This document shows positions 1 through 5,025 of a DNA stretch of 6,307 nt, one piece after another; position 1 is the stretch's first letter; every line of letters begins with the position of its first letter. The notes under the pieces are model-generated. The model worked only from the letters and a program-made list of their open reading frames with translations. It was not told the origin of the DNA and searched no databases. Made by a program: the position numbers and the translations under genes. This DNA is from Thermoplasmata archaeon (GTDB taxonomy: Archaea; Thermoplasmatota; E2; DHVEG-1; B8-G13), in NCBI GenBank assembly GCA_021162485.1, contig JAGGYP010000045.1:1-6307 (forward strand). The letters are read 5' to 3'.

Positions 1-462
1 CCCATAGGTTTTATCCATACACCTTTTAAAGAACCAAAGGGTGTACCGATACAGCCAGTTGCTGGAGAAGATATTGAAGGAAAAGTAGAAATTCTGCCAG
101 ATTATGTTGAGGGGTTAAAAGATCTCGAGGGTTTTTCACATATTATTCTAATCTATCATCTACATCTTTCAAAAAAACCATCATTACTGGTAAAACCTTA
201 TATGGATGAAAAGCTACGAGGGGTTTTTGCAACAAGGGCACCAAGTAGACCAAACCCAATAGGTTTATCAATCGTGAGATTGGTAAAAATCAAGGGAAAT
301 ATGATTTATATCAAAGATGTAGATATTGTAGATGGCACTCCTCTTTTAGACATCAAACCATATGTTCCAGAGTTTGATTTAAGAGAAGTCAACAGGATAG
401 GATGGCTTGAGAAAAATATATACAAGTTGCCCTCATCAAGAGACGATGGTCGGTTTGTATAA
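1..462 (+). CDS. trmO: tRNA t6A37 N6-methyltransferase, TrmO/TsaA family (5'-partial)
   Basis: The frame is open from base 1, so the start lies outside the window; 153 residues are visible. The protein belongs to the TsaA/TrmO (UPF0066) family, whose characterised members use S-adenosylmethionine to methylate the N6 of threonylcarbamoyl-adenosine 37 in threonine tRNAs. Family blocks are clear in visible-residue numbering: PIGFIHTPF at 1-9, an EGL..LEGFSHI block at 37-48, GVFATRAPSRPNPIGLS at 74-90, DGTPLLDIKPYVPEFD at 111-126, and a C-terminal GWL...DDGRF ending. The family usually begins only a few residues before PIG, so probably about 5-15 residues are missing. An ATG at 202 is internal (residue 68) and is not the start, because conserved blocks lie upstream of it. 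A flavodoxin-family gene follows 27 bp downstream in the same direction. Family assignment is firm; the exact archaeal substrate is inferred from characterised homologues. Confidence 0.9.
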   Translation, partial: PIGFIHTPFKEPKGVPIQPVAGEDIEGKVEILPDYVEGLKDLEGFSHIILIYHLHLSKKPSLLVKPYMDEKLRGVFATRAPSRPNPIGLSIVRLVKIKGNMIYIKDVDIVDGTPLLDIKPYVPEFDLREVNRIGWLEKNIYKLPSSRDDGRFV

Positions 463-489
463 ACCAAAAACATTCATGTGTTAGAATAG

Positions 490-984
490 ATGCTGAAAGC
501 TATGAAAGCGATAATAGTATATGAATCAATCCACCATGGAAATACTGAAAAGGTTGCCAGAGCAATAGCAGAGGCTTTAGGAGCAGATTTAAAAAAGGCA
601 AGCAAGGTGGAAGCAAAAGAACTTACAAAATATGATCTGATAGGTTTTGGATCAGGGATATATTATGGAAGGCATCACAAAAACATCTTTGATCTTCTAA
701 AGCATTTACCATATCAAAAAGGTAGAAAAGTTTTTATTTTTTCAACCAGTGGCATAAGAAAATTGCCATTGATAAACAATTTTAATAAACCATTGGAGAA
801 GAAGTTAAAAGAAAAAGGATTTGAAATAGCAGGTATATTTGATTGTCGAGGATGGGATACATATCCTTTTATAGTTAAACCATTTGGAGGGGTGAGCAAA
901 GGCAGACCAAATAGTAAGGATATTGAGGATGCAAAAGAATTTGCTGAGAGAGTAAAAAAACATTTTTTTGAAAAACAATTATAG
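490..984 (+). CDS. Flavodoxin-family protein
   Basis: This is a 164-residue single-domain protein that should bind FMN and act in the cytoplasm as an electron carrier or small flavoprotein reductase. The N-terminal strand IIVYES (residues 8-13) leads into the phosphate-binding loop SIHHGNTEKVA (13-23), which matches the flavodoxin signature. GFGSGIYYGRHH (52-63) and FSTSG (84-88) fit the second and third FMN-contact loops. The C-terminal part, DCRGWDTYPF (118-127) then GG.SKGRPN (133-141), is typical of a widespread archaeal and firmicute subgroup of unknown partner. The first in-frame ATG after a stop is at 490, but the ATG at 502 would give MKAIIVYES, the commoner family start. Neither has a convincing Shine-Dalgarno site. 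It follows trmO by 27 bp. Its last 6 bp overlap the stop codon of the convergent flpA. Nothing here identifies its redox partner; a HemG-like role seems unlikely as no haem genes are nearby. Confidence 0.85.
   Translation: MLKAMKAIIVYESIHHGNTEKVARAIAEALGADLKKASKVEAKELTKYDLIGFGSGIYYGRHHKNIFDLLKHLPYQKGRKVFIFSTSGIRKLPLINNFNKPLEKKLKEKGFEIAGIFDCRGWDTYPFIVKPFGGVSKGRPNSKDIEDAKEFAERVKKHFFEKQL
954..969. terminator. Candidate bidirectional poly-T terminator inside the flavodoxin gene
   Basis: Seven A's (954-960), a CA dinucleotide and seven T's (963-969) make a near-palindrome encoding the KKHFF stretch of the flavodoxin C-terminus. Archaeal RNA polymerase terminates at T-tracts. The + strand T7 could end trmO/flavodoxin transcription. 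The - strand T7, about 20 nt past the flpA stop, could end flpA. A further T5 on the - strand (975-971) lies between. This is inferred from sequence only; a + strand stop at T7 would precede the flavodoxin stop codon, so full-length mRNA would need 3' ends slightly downstream. Confidence 0.35.
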
Positions 985-1647
985 ATTTACTACTATTGCA
1001 ACATGATCTTTTGCATATGGTGAGAGATCTATTTTATACTTTACTTTAAGGTCAACTTCTCTTAATTTTTTGACAACACTACCATATATTCTTTCCGGCT
1101 CATCAGATACATCTATACTTCTTGCTTTTATCATCAAGATACCTTGACCTTTTTCATCCAGAAATTTTTTCACATTTTTGATAAATATTTCTGTTTGATT
1201 TCTTTGCGAAATATCCTGGTATACCAAATCAACTGGTTTAGAAACTATGTTTTCATATTCTTCTAACCTGTTCGCATCTGCCAAAATAGGTATGATGTTT
1301 TTTCTATTTTCACAAACTCTTGAGAGTTGTTTTATTGCATAAGGAGAGATCTCTACTGCATATATTATACCCTGATCTCTAACTATATCTGAGATATGGC
1401 TAACTGTTGTTCCGGTTGCAGCTCCTAGATACAGAACATTGGCCCCTTCAAACAAGTTTATCTCTTTTAATCCATTCAGGATTGCGGCGGCGAGTTTACT
1501 CTTATATGGGTTCCAGGATCTGTACTCCCTGTTGTTATAAACAATTAGTTTTTCATCATATACTTTCAAACCTTTGCAATCTGGTAAATTCTCAGTAAAA
1601 AGTCTTCCATTATCCTTGAAAACACCATTTATACTGGTCTTAATCAT
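979..1647 (-). CDS. flpA: Fibrillarin-like rRNA/tRNA 2'-O-methyltransferase
   Basis: This 222-residue protein is archaeal fibrillarin, the SAM-dependent catalytic subunit of the box C/D sRNP. With L7Ae, Nop5 and guide RNAs that complex 2'-O-methylates rRNA and tRNA. The SAM-binding motif VLYLGAATGTTVSHISD is at 71-87, followed by IIYAVEISPYA at 94-104 and DLVYQDISQRNQ at 140-151. All four residues of the fibrillarin catalytic tetrad can be matched by position: K51 (in YKSKLAAAI), D145 (VYQDI), K174 (LMIKARSID) and H215 (AKDHVAIVV). Length is normal for archaeal members, and the eukaryotic GAR domain is absent. The ATG start fits the family N-terminus. No Shine-Dalgarno site precedes it and a TATA-like box lies 24-32 nt upstream, so the mRNA may be leaderless. 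In many archaea flpA follows nop5 in an operon; here it stands alone, diverging from gcvT and convergent with the flavodoxin gene. Confidence 0.96.
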   Translation of the reverse strand: MIKTSINGVFKDNGRLFTENLPDCKGLKVYDEKLIVYNNREYRSWNPYKSKLAAAILNGLKEINLFEGANVLYLGAATGTTVSHISDIVRDQGIIYAVEISPYAIKQLSRVCENRKNIIPILADANRLEEYENIVSKPVDLVYQDISQRNQTEIFIKNVKKFLDEKGQGILMIKARSIDVSDEPERIYGSVVKKLREVDLKVKYKIDLSPYAKDHVAIVVNL

Positions 1648-1670
1648 GTTATCAAAAAAATCGAATTAGT

Positions 1671-1679
1671 TATATTAAA
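1671..1679 (-). promoter_or_regulatory. Candidate TATA box for flpA
   Basis: On the - strand this reads TTTAATATA, centred about 28 nt before the flpA ATG. Archaeal TATA boxes sit about 26 nt before the transcription start, so transcription would begin at or within a few bases of the start codon. That agrees with the lack of a Shine-Dalgarno site. The surrounding region is AT-rich, so chance matches are possible. Confidence 0.4.
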
Positions 1680-1693
1680 TGATTTTTGTAAAG

Positions 1694-1701
1694 ATTTAAA
1701 T
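1694..1701 (+). promoter_or_regulatory. Candidate TATA box for gcvT
   Basis: ATTTAAAT is preceded by the purine-rich AAAG (1690-1693), a plausible BRE for TFB. A start about 26 nt downstream falls near 1721-1725, just before the GGTGAT ribosome site at 1726, giving a very short leader. It lies only 14 bp from the flpA TATA candidate on the other strand, so the two promoters may interfere with each other. Confidence 0.4.
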
Positions 1702-1725
1702 TACTATTGTGTATACTTAGGAAAG

Positions 1726-1731
1726 GGTGAT
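1726..1731 (+). promoter_or_regulatory. Shine-Dalgarno site that decides the gcvT start
   Basis: GGTGAT is complementary to the archaeal 16S rRNA 3' end and lies 4 nt before TTG at 1736. The upstream in-frame GTG at 1727 is part of this site itself, so it is unlikely to be the start codon. Confidence 0.7.
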
Positions 1732-1735
1732 ATTT

Positions 1736-2848
1736 TTGCCTCTAAGATCTCCTTTACATGAAATTCATATTGAACTTGGAGCGAAATTTACTGTTTTTGC
1801 TGGTTATGAAATGCCACTCCAATATACCTCCATTAGAGATGAGCATTTGAATGTTAGAAAAAATGTTGGCTTGTTTGATGTTTCACATATGGGAAATGTG
1901 ATAATTGAGGGCGAAGATGCTGCAAGACTTCTATCACTAGCAACTTTAGAAGATGCAAATAGAATTGAAAAGAACAAAGGGCAATATACTGCAATTTTAA
2001 GAGAGGACGGCACAATAATAGATGACATAATATTCTTACACTTACCAGATGAAAAATACGCCCTTATTCCAAATGCAGGTAGATCTGAGGTTGTTACAAA
2101 TTGGCTTAATGATGTAGCAGAAAAAAATAATTTAGATGCAAAGGCAGAAGATGTATCTAGAGAGTATGTAATACTAGCTATCCAGGGCCCAAAATCTAGA
2201 GATTTATTACGTAAAATAATAGATGTCGATATCGAAAATATGCCTCTCTTTGGTTGCGATTATGCAAAAGTCAGTGGCGTAGACTCTATAGTTTCAAGAA
2301 CTGGTTACACTGGTGAACTTGGTTTTGAACTACAGATCACTCCACCAGAAAATGCAAAAAAAGTATTTCATGATATATTAGATGTTGGTAAAGAGTTTAA
2401 CATAAAACCTATTGGACTGGGTGCAAGAGATACTCTCAGGTTGGAAAAATGTTTTCTCCTTGCAGGCAATGAGTTTGAGGGAGGAAGAACACCTTTAGAG
2501 GCCGGTCTTTCCTGGGCGATTAACTGGGACCATGACTTTATTGGGAAAGATGCTCTTCTCAAACAAAAAGAGAAAGGCAATTACGAGAGATTAACTTGTC
2601 TAGAGTGCATTGACAAAGGAATACCAAGGCATGGATATGCAGTTGAAAAAAATGGTAAAATAGTTGGCAGAGTATCTAGTGGGAACATCTCACCATGTCT
2701 AAACAAAGGGATTGCGTTAGCCTATGTTAAACCAGAGTATAGAGAAGTGGGATCAATCTTAGAAATATCTGTTAGAGACAAGAAAATTAGAGCAAAAGTT
2801 GTTAAACCACCTTTTGTTTCTAAAGATTGGGCAAAAGAGAATTCTTAA
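1736..2848 (+). CDS. gcvT: Glycine cleavage system aminomethyltransferase (T-protein)
   Basis: The 370-residue T-protein takes the aminomethyl group from lipoylated GcvH, releasing ammonia and passing the carbon to a tetrahydrofolate-type carrier (tetrahydromethanopterin in some archaea). Visible family blocks are SPLHEIHIELGAKFTVFAGYEMP (roughly 5-27), FDVSHMG (47-53), the GTIIDDI block (92-98) with D96 at the position of the catalytic Asp, SRTGYTGELGFEL (187-199), GLGARDTLRLE (227-237), TPLEAGL (252-258), and SSGNISP (314-320) with GIALAYV (325-331). Length is normal. I chose the TTG at 1736 because GGTGAT lies 4 nt upstream and the protein then begins MPLRSPLHE, like the family. An upstream GTG at 1727 would add three residues but overlaps the ribosome site. 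gcvH follows after 55 bp. The P-protein genes are absent from the window. Confidence 0.95.
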   Translation: MPLRSPLHEIHIELGAKFTVFAGYEMPLQYTSIRDEHLNVRKNVGLFDVSHMGNVIIEGEDAARLLSLATLEDANRIEKNKGQYTAILREDGTIIDDIIFLHLPDEKYALIPNAGRSEVVTNWLNDVAEKNNLDAKAEDVSREYVILAIQGPKSRDLLRKIIDVDIENMPLFGCDYAKVSGVDSIVSRTGYTGELGFELQITPPENAKKVFHDILDVGKEFNIKPIGLGARDTLRLEKCFLLAGNEFEGGRTPLEAGLSWAINWDHDFIGKDALLKQKEKGNYERLTCLECIDKGIPRHGYAVEKNGKIVGRVSSGNISPCLNKGIALAYVKPEYREVGSILEISVRDKKIRAKVVKPPFVSKDWAKENS

Positions 2849-2858
2849 ATTTTAAGAA
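2842..2858. repeat. 17-bp inverted repeat at the gcvT stop codon
   Basis: TTCTTAAA and TTTAAGAA form perfect 8-bp arms around a single central T. The repeat covers the gcvT TAA and lies just before a TATA-like box for gcvH. It is too tight to be a good RNA hairpin, so a protein-binding site is the more natural reading. In DNA this AT-rich it could be chance. No matching copy was seen upstream of gcvT. Confidence 0.35.
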
Positions 2859-2860
2859 AA

Positions 2861-2868
2861 CTTAAAAG
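2861..2868 (+). promoter_or_regulatory. Weak candidate TATA box for gcvH
   Basis: CTTAAAAG, preceded by the purine-rich AGAAAA, would place a transcription start near 2889, just before the gcvH ribosome site. A second TATA-like stretch, ATTATAAAAA (2871-2880), would place the start almost at the ATG. gcvH may instead simply be co-transcribed with gcvT. Confidence 0.3.
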
Positions 2869-2890
2869 CAATTATAAAAATAACAAAAAT

Positions 2891-2896
2891 GGGTGA
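2891..2896 (+). promoter_or_regulatory. Shine-Dalgarno site that decides the gcvH start
   Basis: GGGTGA lies 7 nt before the ATG at 2904. The upstream in-frame ATG at 2889 shares its G with this site and has no ribosome site of its own, so 2904 is preferred. Confidence 0.7.
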
Positions 2897-2903
2897 AATT
2901 AGA

Positions 2904-3293
2904 ATGAGTGAGAACATTCCAGAGGATTTAAAATACACGGATACGCATGAATGGGTTAAAATAAAGGATGAAAAAATAGTTGTTGTAGGGATAACAGATC
3001 ATGCACAAAAAGAACTTACAGATATTGTTTTTGTTGAGCTACCTGCTGTTGGAAAAGAAGTTAAAAAAGGAGAGGAAATGTGCATAGTAGAATCTATTAA
3101 ATCTGTCTCAGAAATCTATGCACCAGTTAGTGGCAAGATAACAGCAGTTAACAAAGAACTAGAGGATGCACCAGAAAAAATAAATAACAGCCCCTATGAG
3201 GAAGGATGGCTAGTGGAAATAGAAATAGCAAATAAAGATGAACTTAATTCTCTTCTGGATGCTGATGCATATAAAAAACTGGTGTCTAAATAG
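2904..3293 (+). CDS. gcvH: Glycine cleavage system H protein (lipoyl carrier)
   Basis: This 129-residue protein carries the aminomethyl intermediate of glycine on a swinging lipoyl arm between the P, T and L proteins. The N-terminal DLKYTDTHEWVK (8-19) and GITDHAQKELTDIVFVELP (29-47) are classic H-protein blocks. The lipoylation motif ESIKSVSEIYAPVSG (63-77) places the modified lysine at K66 (codon 3099-3101). N94-YEEGWLVEIE completes the fold near the C-terminus. Length is normal. The start at 2904 is supported by GGGTGA 7 nt upstream; an earlier ATG at 2889 would add five residues. It lies 55 bp after gcvT. Its last 8 bp overlap the end of the convergent leuD. The lipoylation machinery (LplA or LipA/LipB) is not in the window. 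Confidence 0.96.
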   Translation: MSENIPEDLKYTDTHEWVKIKDEKIVVVGITDHAQKELTDIVFVELPAVGKEVKKGEEMCIVESIKSVSEIYAPVSGKITAVNKELEDAPEKINNSPYEEGWLVEIEIANKDELNSLLDADAYKKLVSK

Positions 3294-3304
3294 ATCTTCT
3301 TTTT
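3273..3304. terminator. Candidate T-tracts ending the convergent gcvH and leuD transcripts
   Basis: On the + strand, CTTCTTTTT (3296-3304) starts 3 bp past the gcvH stop and lies inside the leuD coding region. On the - strand, a T6 run (3278-3273) begins about 8 bp past the leuD stop and lies inside gcvH. Both are short for archaeal poly-T terminators, so the call is weak. The arrangement mirrors the flavodoxin/flpA junction. Confidence 0.25.
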
Positions 3305-3780
3305 AGATATCTAATGAGACCACCGGCTTTCATTATTTCAAATTCAAGGCTTGTTAAAGGAGTTGCTTCTAAAATTTTATTTGTTGATAAATTCTTTATC
3401 ATCCCTTTCTCCAGGTCTATTTCTAGTATGTCTCCATCCTCTATCCTATCTGCATCTTTGCATTCTAAGATTGGCAATCCTATGTTTACAGCGTTTCTAT
3501 AGAAAATTCTTGCAAATGATTTTGCTATCACTGCACTTATTCCAGATCCTTTTATAGCAATAGGGGCTTGTTCTCTTGATGATCCACAGCCAAAGTTTTT
3601 GCCAGCAACTATTATATCTCCTTTATTTACTTTCTTTGCAAAATCTTCTCTTCCAGGGACACCTTCCATTGCATGTCTGCCCATTTCCTCAACATCTGTT
3701 AGAGTCAGATAGGCACCTGGAAAAATTTGATCAGTATCTATATTATCACCAAATTTCCAAGCTCTTCCTCTCAGAATCAT
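3286..3780 (-). CDS. leuD: 3-isopropylmalate dehydratase small subunit (LeuD/HacB family)
   Basis: This 164-residue protein is the swivel-domain subunit of an aconitase-type isomerase. It pairs with an iron-sulfur LeuC-type large subunit to interconvert 2- and 3-isopropylmalate in leucine synthesis. Visible motifs are [18 protein letters not shown] (5-22), the substrate loop YLTL (24-27), [14 protein letters not shown] (60-73) and [16 protein letters not shown] (88-103). Its short length is normal for archaeal members. Archaeal homoaconitase small subunits carry Arg at the third position of the loop (YLRT in Methanocaldococcus). Here it is Thr26, so LeuD is favoured over HacB, although citramalate-type substrates are possible. 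It is the last gene of the - strand unit, 13 bp after the second glycosyltransferase, with its ribosome site across that gene's stop. leuC is not in the window. Its end overlaps gcvH by 8 bp. Confidence 0.9.
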   Translation of the reverse strand: MILRGRAWKFGDNIDTDQIFPGAYLTLTDVEEMGRHAMEGVPGREDFAKKVNKGDIIVAGKNFGCGSSREQAPIAIKGSGISAVIAKSFARIFYRNAVNIGLPILECKDADRIEDGDILEIDLEKGMIKNLSTNKILEATPLTSLEFEIMKAGGLIRYLKRRSI

Positions 3781-3789
3781 TTTTTGCCT

Positions 3790-3795
3790 TCACCT
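3790..3795 (-). promoter_or_regulatory. Shine-Dalgarno site of leuD, overlapping the upstream stop codon
   Basis: The - strand reads AGGTGA, 9 nt before the leuD ATG. It overlaps the TAG stop of the preceding glycosyltransferase gene (TAGGTGA), which supports translational coupling within one operon. Confidence 0.65.
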
Positions 3796-5023
3796 ACTCA
3801 TACAAGGATAGAAAATAATTTATCTTGTTTTCAAAAATCTCTGCTTGCTTTTGGATAACAGTTTCAGCTTCATTTACATCCATATATCTTGTTTCAACTG
3901 CGTAACTTGAAACTCTTCCAAGCCAAAGGGATTTTAGAGAATCTACTAGTTTTTCTTTTTCATCTTTTGCTTTTTTGTAATAGGTTGCAAAGCTGTAAAC
4001 AATCTCTGCCCAAAACTCTGCATCGAATTCCAAGTCGTTCTCAGCAATTTTTTCAAGTTTATTCATCTTATCCACATCAAGCGCTTTCCTTATTATATCC
4101 TTTCTTTCTTTAAACTCTCTCCTAAATGATGTTTTTAGATCATCAATGTTTATTTTCACTGGTATTGGAGTTTGACCAAAACACTCCCTATATATTATTC
4201 TTCTTTTTTCCCTTCTCTTTTTCATCCACCTGTCCTTGTAATACTCGGTTAGTTTGAACATACTCATGGATACCTGTCTAAACATTGGGGCCAGAAGTTT
4301 TTCATGCTCTAAATATCTTGTAGTTGATTCATGTATTTTTTGTGCGAAAAGCGTCTCTCTTAATGCCATTCCTTCTGCTGCAGCAGTAGTTGTTATGAAT
4401 ATATCAACACCAAAATCTTTTGGGAAAAGAGGATGTTTTCTTAGTGTCTCATAGAGTGGTTTCGATATTCCAAATTCTCCAGCAATTGGTTGCCTGATAT
4501 CTATATCATATAGTGCGCGTGTGTAGGGGTAAACCAAAAGATTTGTTATAAGCCCATCATACTTATCCCTTATATAGTATGGAATAGTGAGATCAGCTCT
4601 TCCATATAGTATGGGGTAGAGAAGAGTTTGGATCCACTCAGGTTTTACACTTAGTATATCCCCATCTATCAAAAGCACAGCTTTGGCATCTAGGTGATGA
4701 GCAATCTCTATTATTGTGTAGATTCCAGCACCCTTTCCCCCCTCTGCTATATCACTGGTAACAATCTTGTTTATACCAATATATGGGTAAAAAAGATCAA
4801 CTATCTCATCGGTTCTATCACTAGATTTCCCCTTGCTAACAACTATGGCTTTTTTATATTCTGGAAAATACCTGTTAAGCCCTTCATTTATGGTATTCAG
4901 TACATTTAATACTGTCCCCTCAACATTTTTACAAAGAACACCGACCACTACATCAACTGGTTTAGCTTTTTCACATTTCTTTACAATTTTCTCCTCTAAG
5001 CTCACATCATCTGTCCAGTTCAT
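3794..5023 (-). CDS. GT-A glycosyltransferase resembling mannosylglycerate/glucosylglycerate synthase
   Basis: This 409-residue protein has an inverted- or retaining-type GT-A nucleotide-sugar fold followed by a helical C-terminal region; no signal peptide or membrane segment is seen. PVDVVVGVLCKN (22-33) starts the fold. EGGKGAG (94-100) and LLIDGDI (117-123, a DxD-type metal site at D120/D122) follow. RQPIAGEF (177-184), DFGVDIFI (203-210) and QKIHES with H231 look like acceptor and metal sites. From memory, the order and spacing match Rhodothermus mannosylglycerate synthase: DADI, then W-I, EQPLGGEL, WGID, KAH. The C-terminal WAEIVYSF...LWLGRVSSYAVE (338-376) resembles its MAWAATYH...LWTTRVLNYTM end. 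It may therefore transfer glucose or mannose from a GDP-, ADP- or UDP-sugar to glycerate, or to glucosylglycerate made through GpgS. A very basic stretch spans 265-278. It begins 2 bp after the gpgS stop. Confidence 0.75.
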   Translation of the reverse strand: MNWTDDVSLEEKIVKKCEKAKPVDVVVGVLCKNVEGTVLNVLNTINEGLNRYFPEYKKAIVVSKGKSSDRTDEIVDLFYPYIGINKIVTSDIAEGGKGAGIYTIIEIAHHLDAKAVLLIDGDILSVKPEWIQTLLYPILYGRADLTIPYYIRDKYDGLITNLLVYPYTRALYDIDIRQPIAGEFGISKPLYETLRKHPLFPKDFGVDIFITTTAAAEGMALRETLFAQKIHESTTRYLEHEKLLAPMFRQVSMSMFKLTEYYKDRWMKKRREKRRIIYRECFGQTPIPVKINIDDLKTSFRREFKERKDIIRKALDVDKMNKLEKIAENDLEFDAEFWAEIVYSFATYYKKAKDEKEKLVDSLKSLWLGRVSSYAVETRYMDVNEAETVIQKQAEIFENKINYFLSLYE

Positions 5024-5025
5024 TT

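Noticed and set aside
415..422. TATA-like AATATATA near the end of trmO as a promoter for the flavodoxin gene
   Set aside because: It lies in coding sequence, about 70 nt before the flavodoxin ATG, in AT-rich DNA. The 27-bp gap makes read-through from trmO the simpler explanation.
202..462. An 86-residue gene starting at ATG 202
   Set aside because: The frame is open back to base 1 and encodes conserved TrmO blocks upstream, so this is the 3' part of a longer gene cut by the window edge.
1711..1716. GTATAC palindrome before gcvT as an operator
   Set aside because: Six bases are too short to distinguish from chance, and no second copy was seen near the other promoters.
3286..3780. Small subunit of archaeal phosphomevalonate dehydratase (aconitase X type)
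   Set aside because: The [11 protein letters not shown] and DTDQI motifs and the 164-residue length are of canonical LeuD/HacB type, not the aconitase X small subunit.
3314..3818. Open frames on the + strand opposite leuD
   Set aside because: They are low-complexity, rich in Leu, Ser and Phe, overlap a clearly conserved gene on the other strand, and lack ribosome sites.
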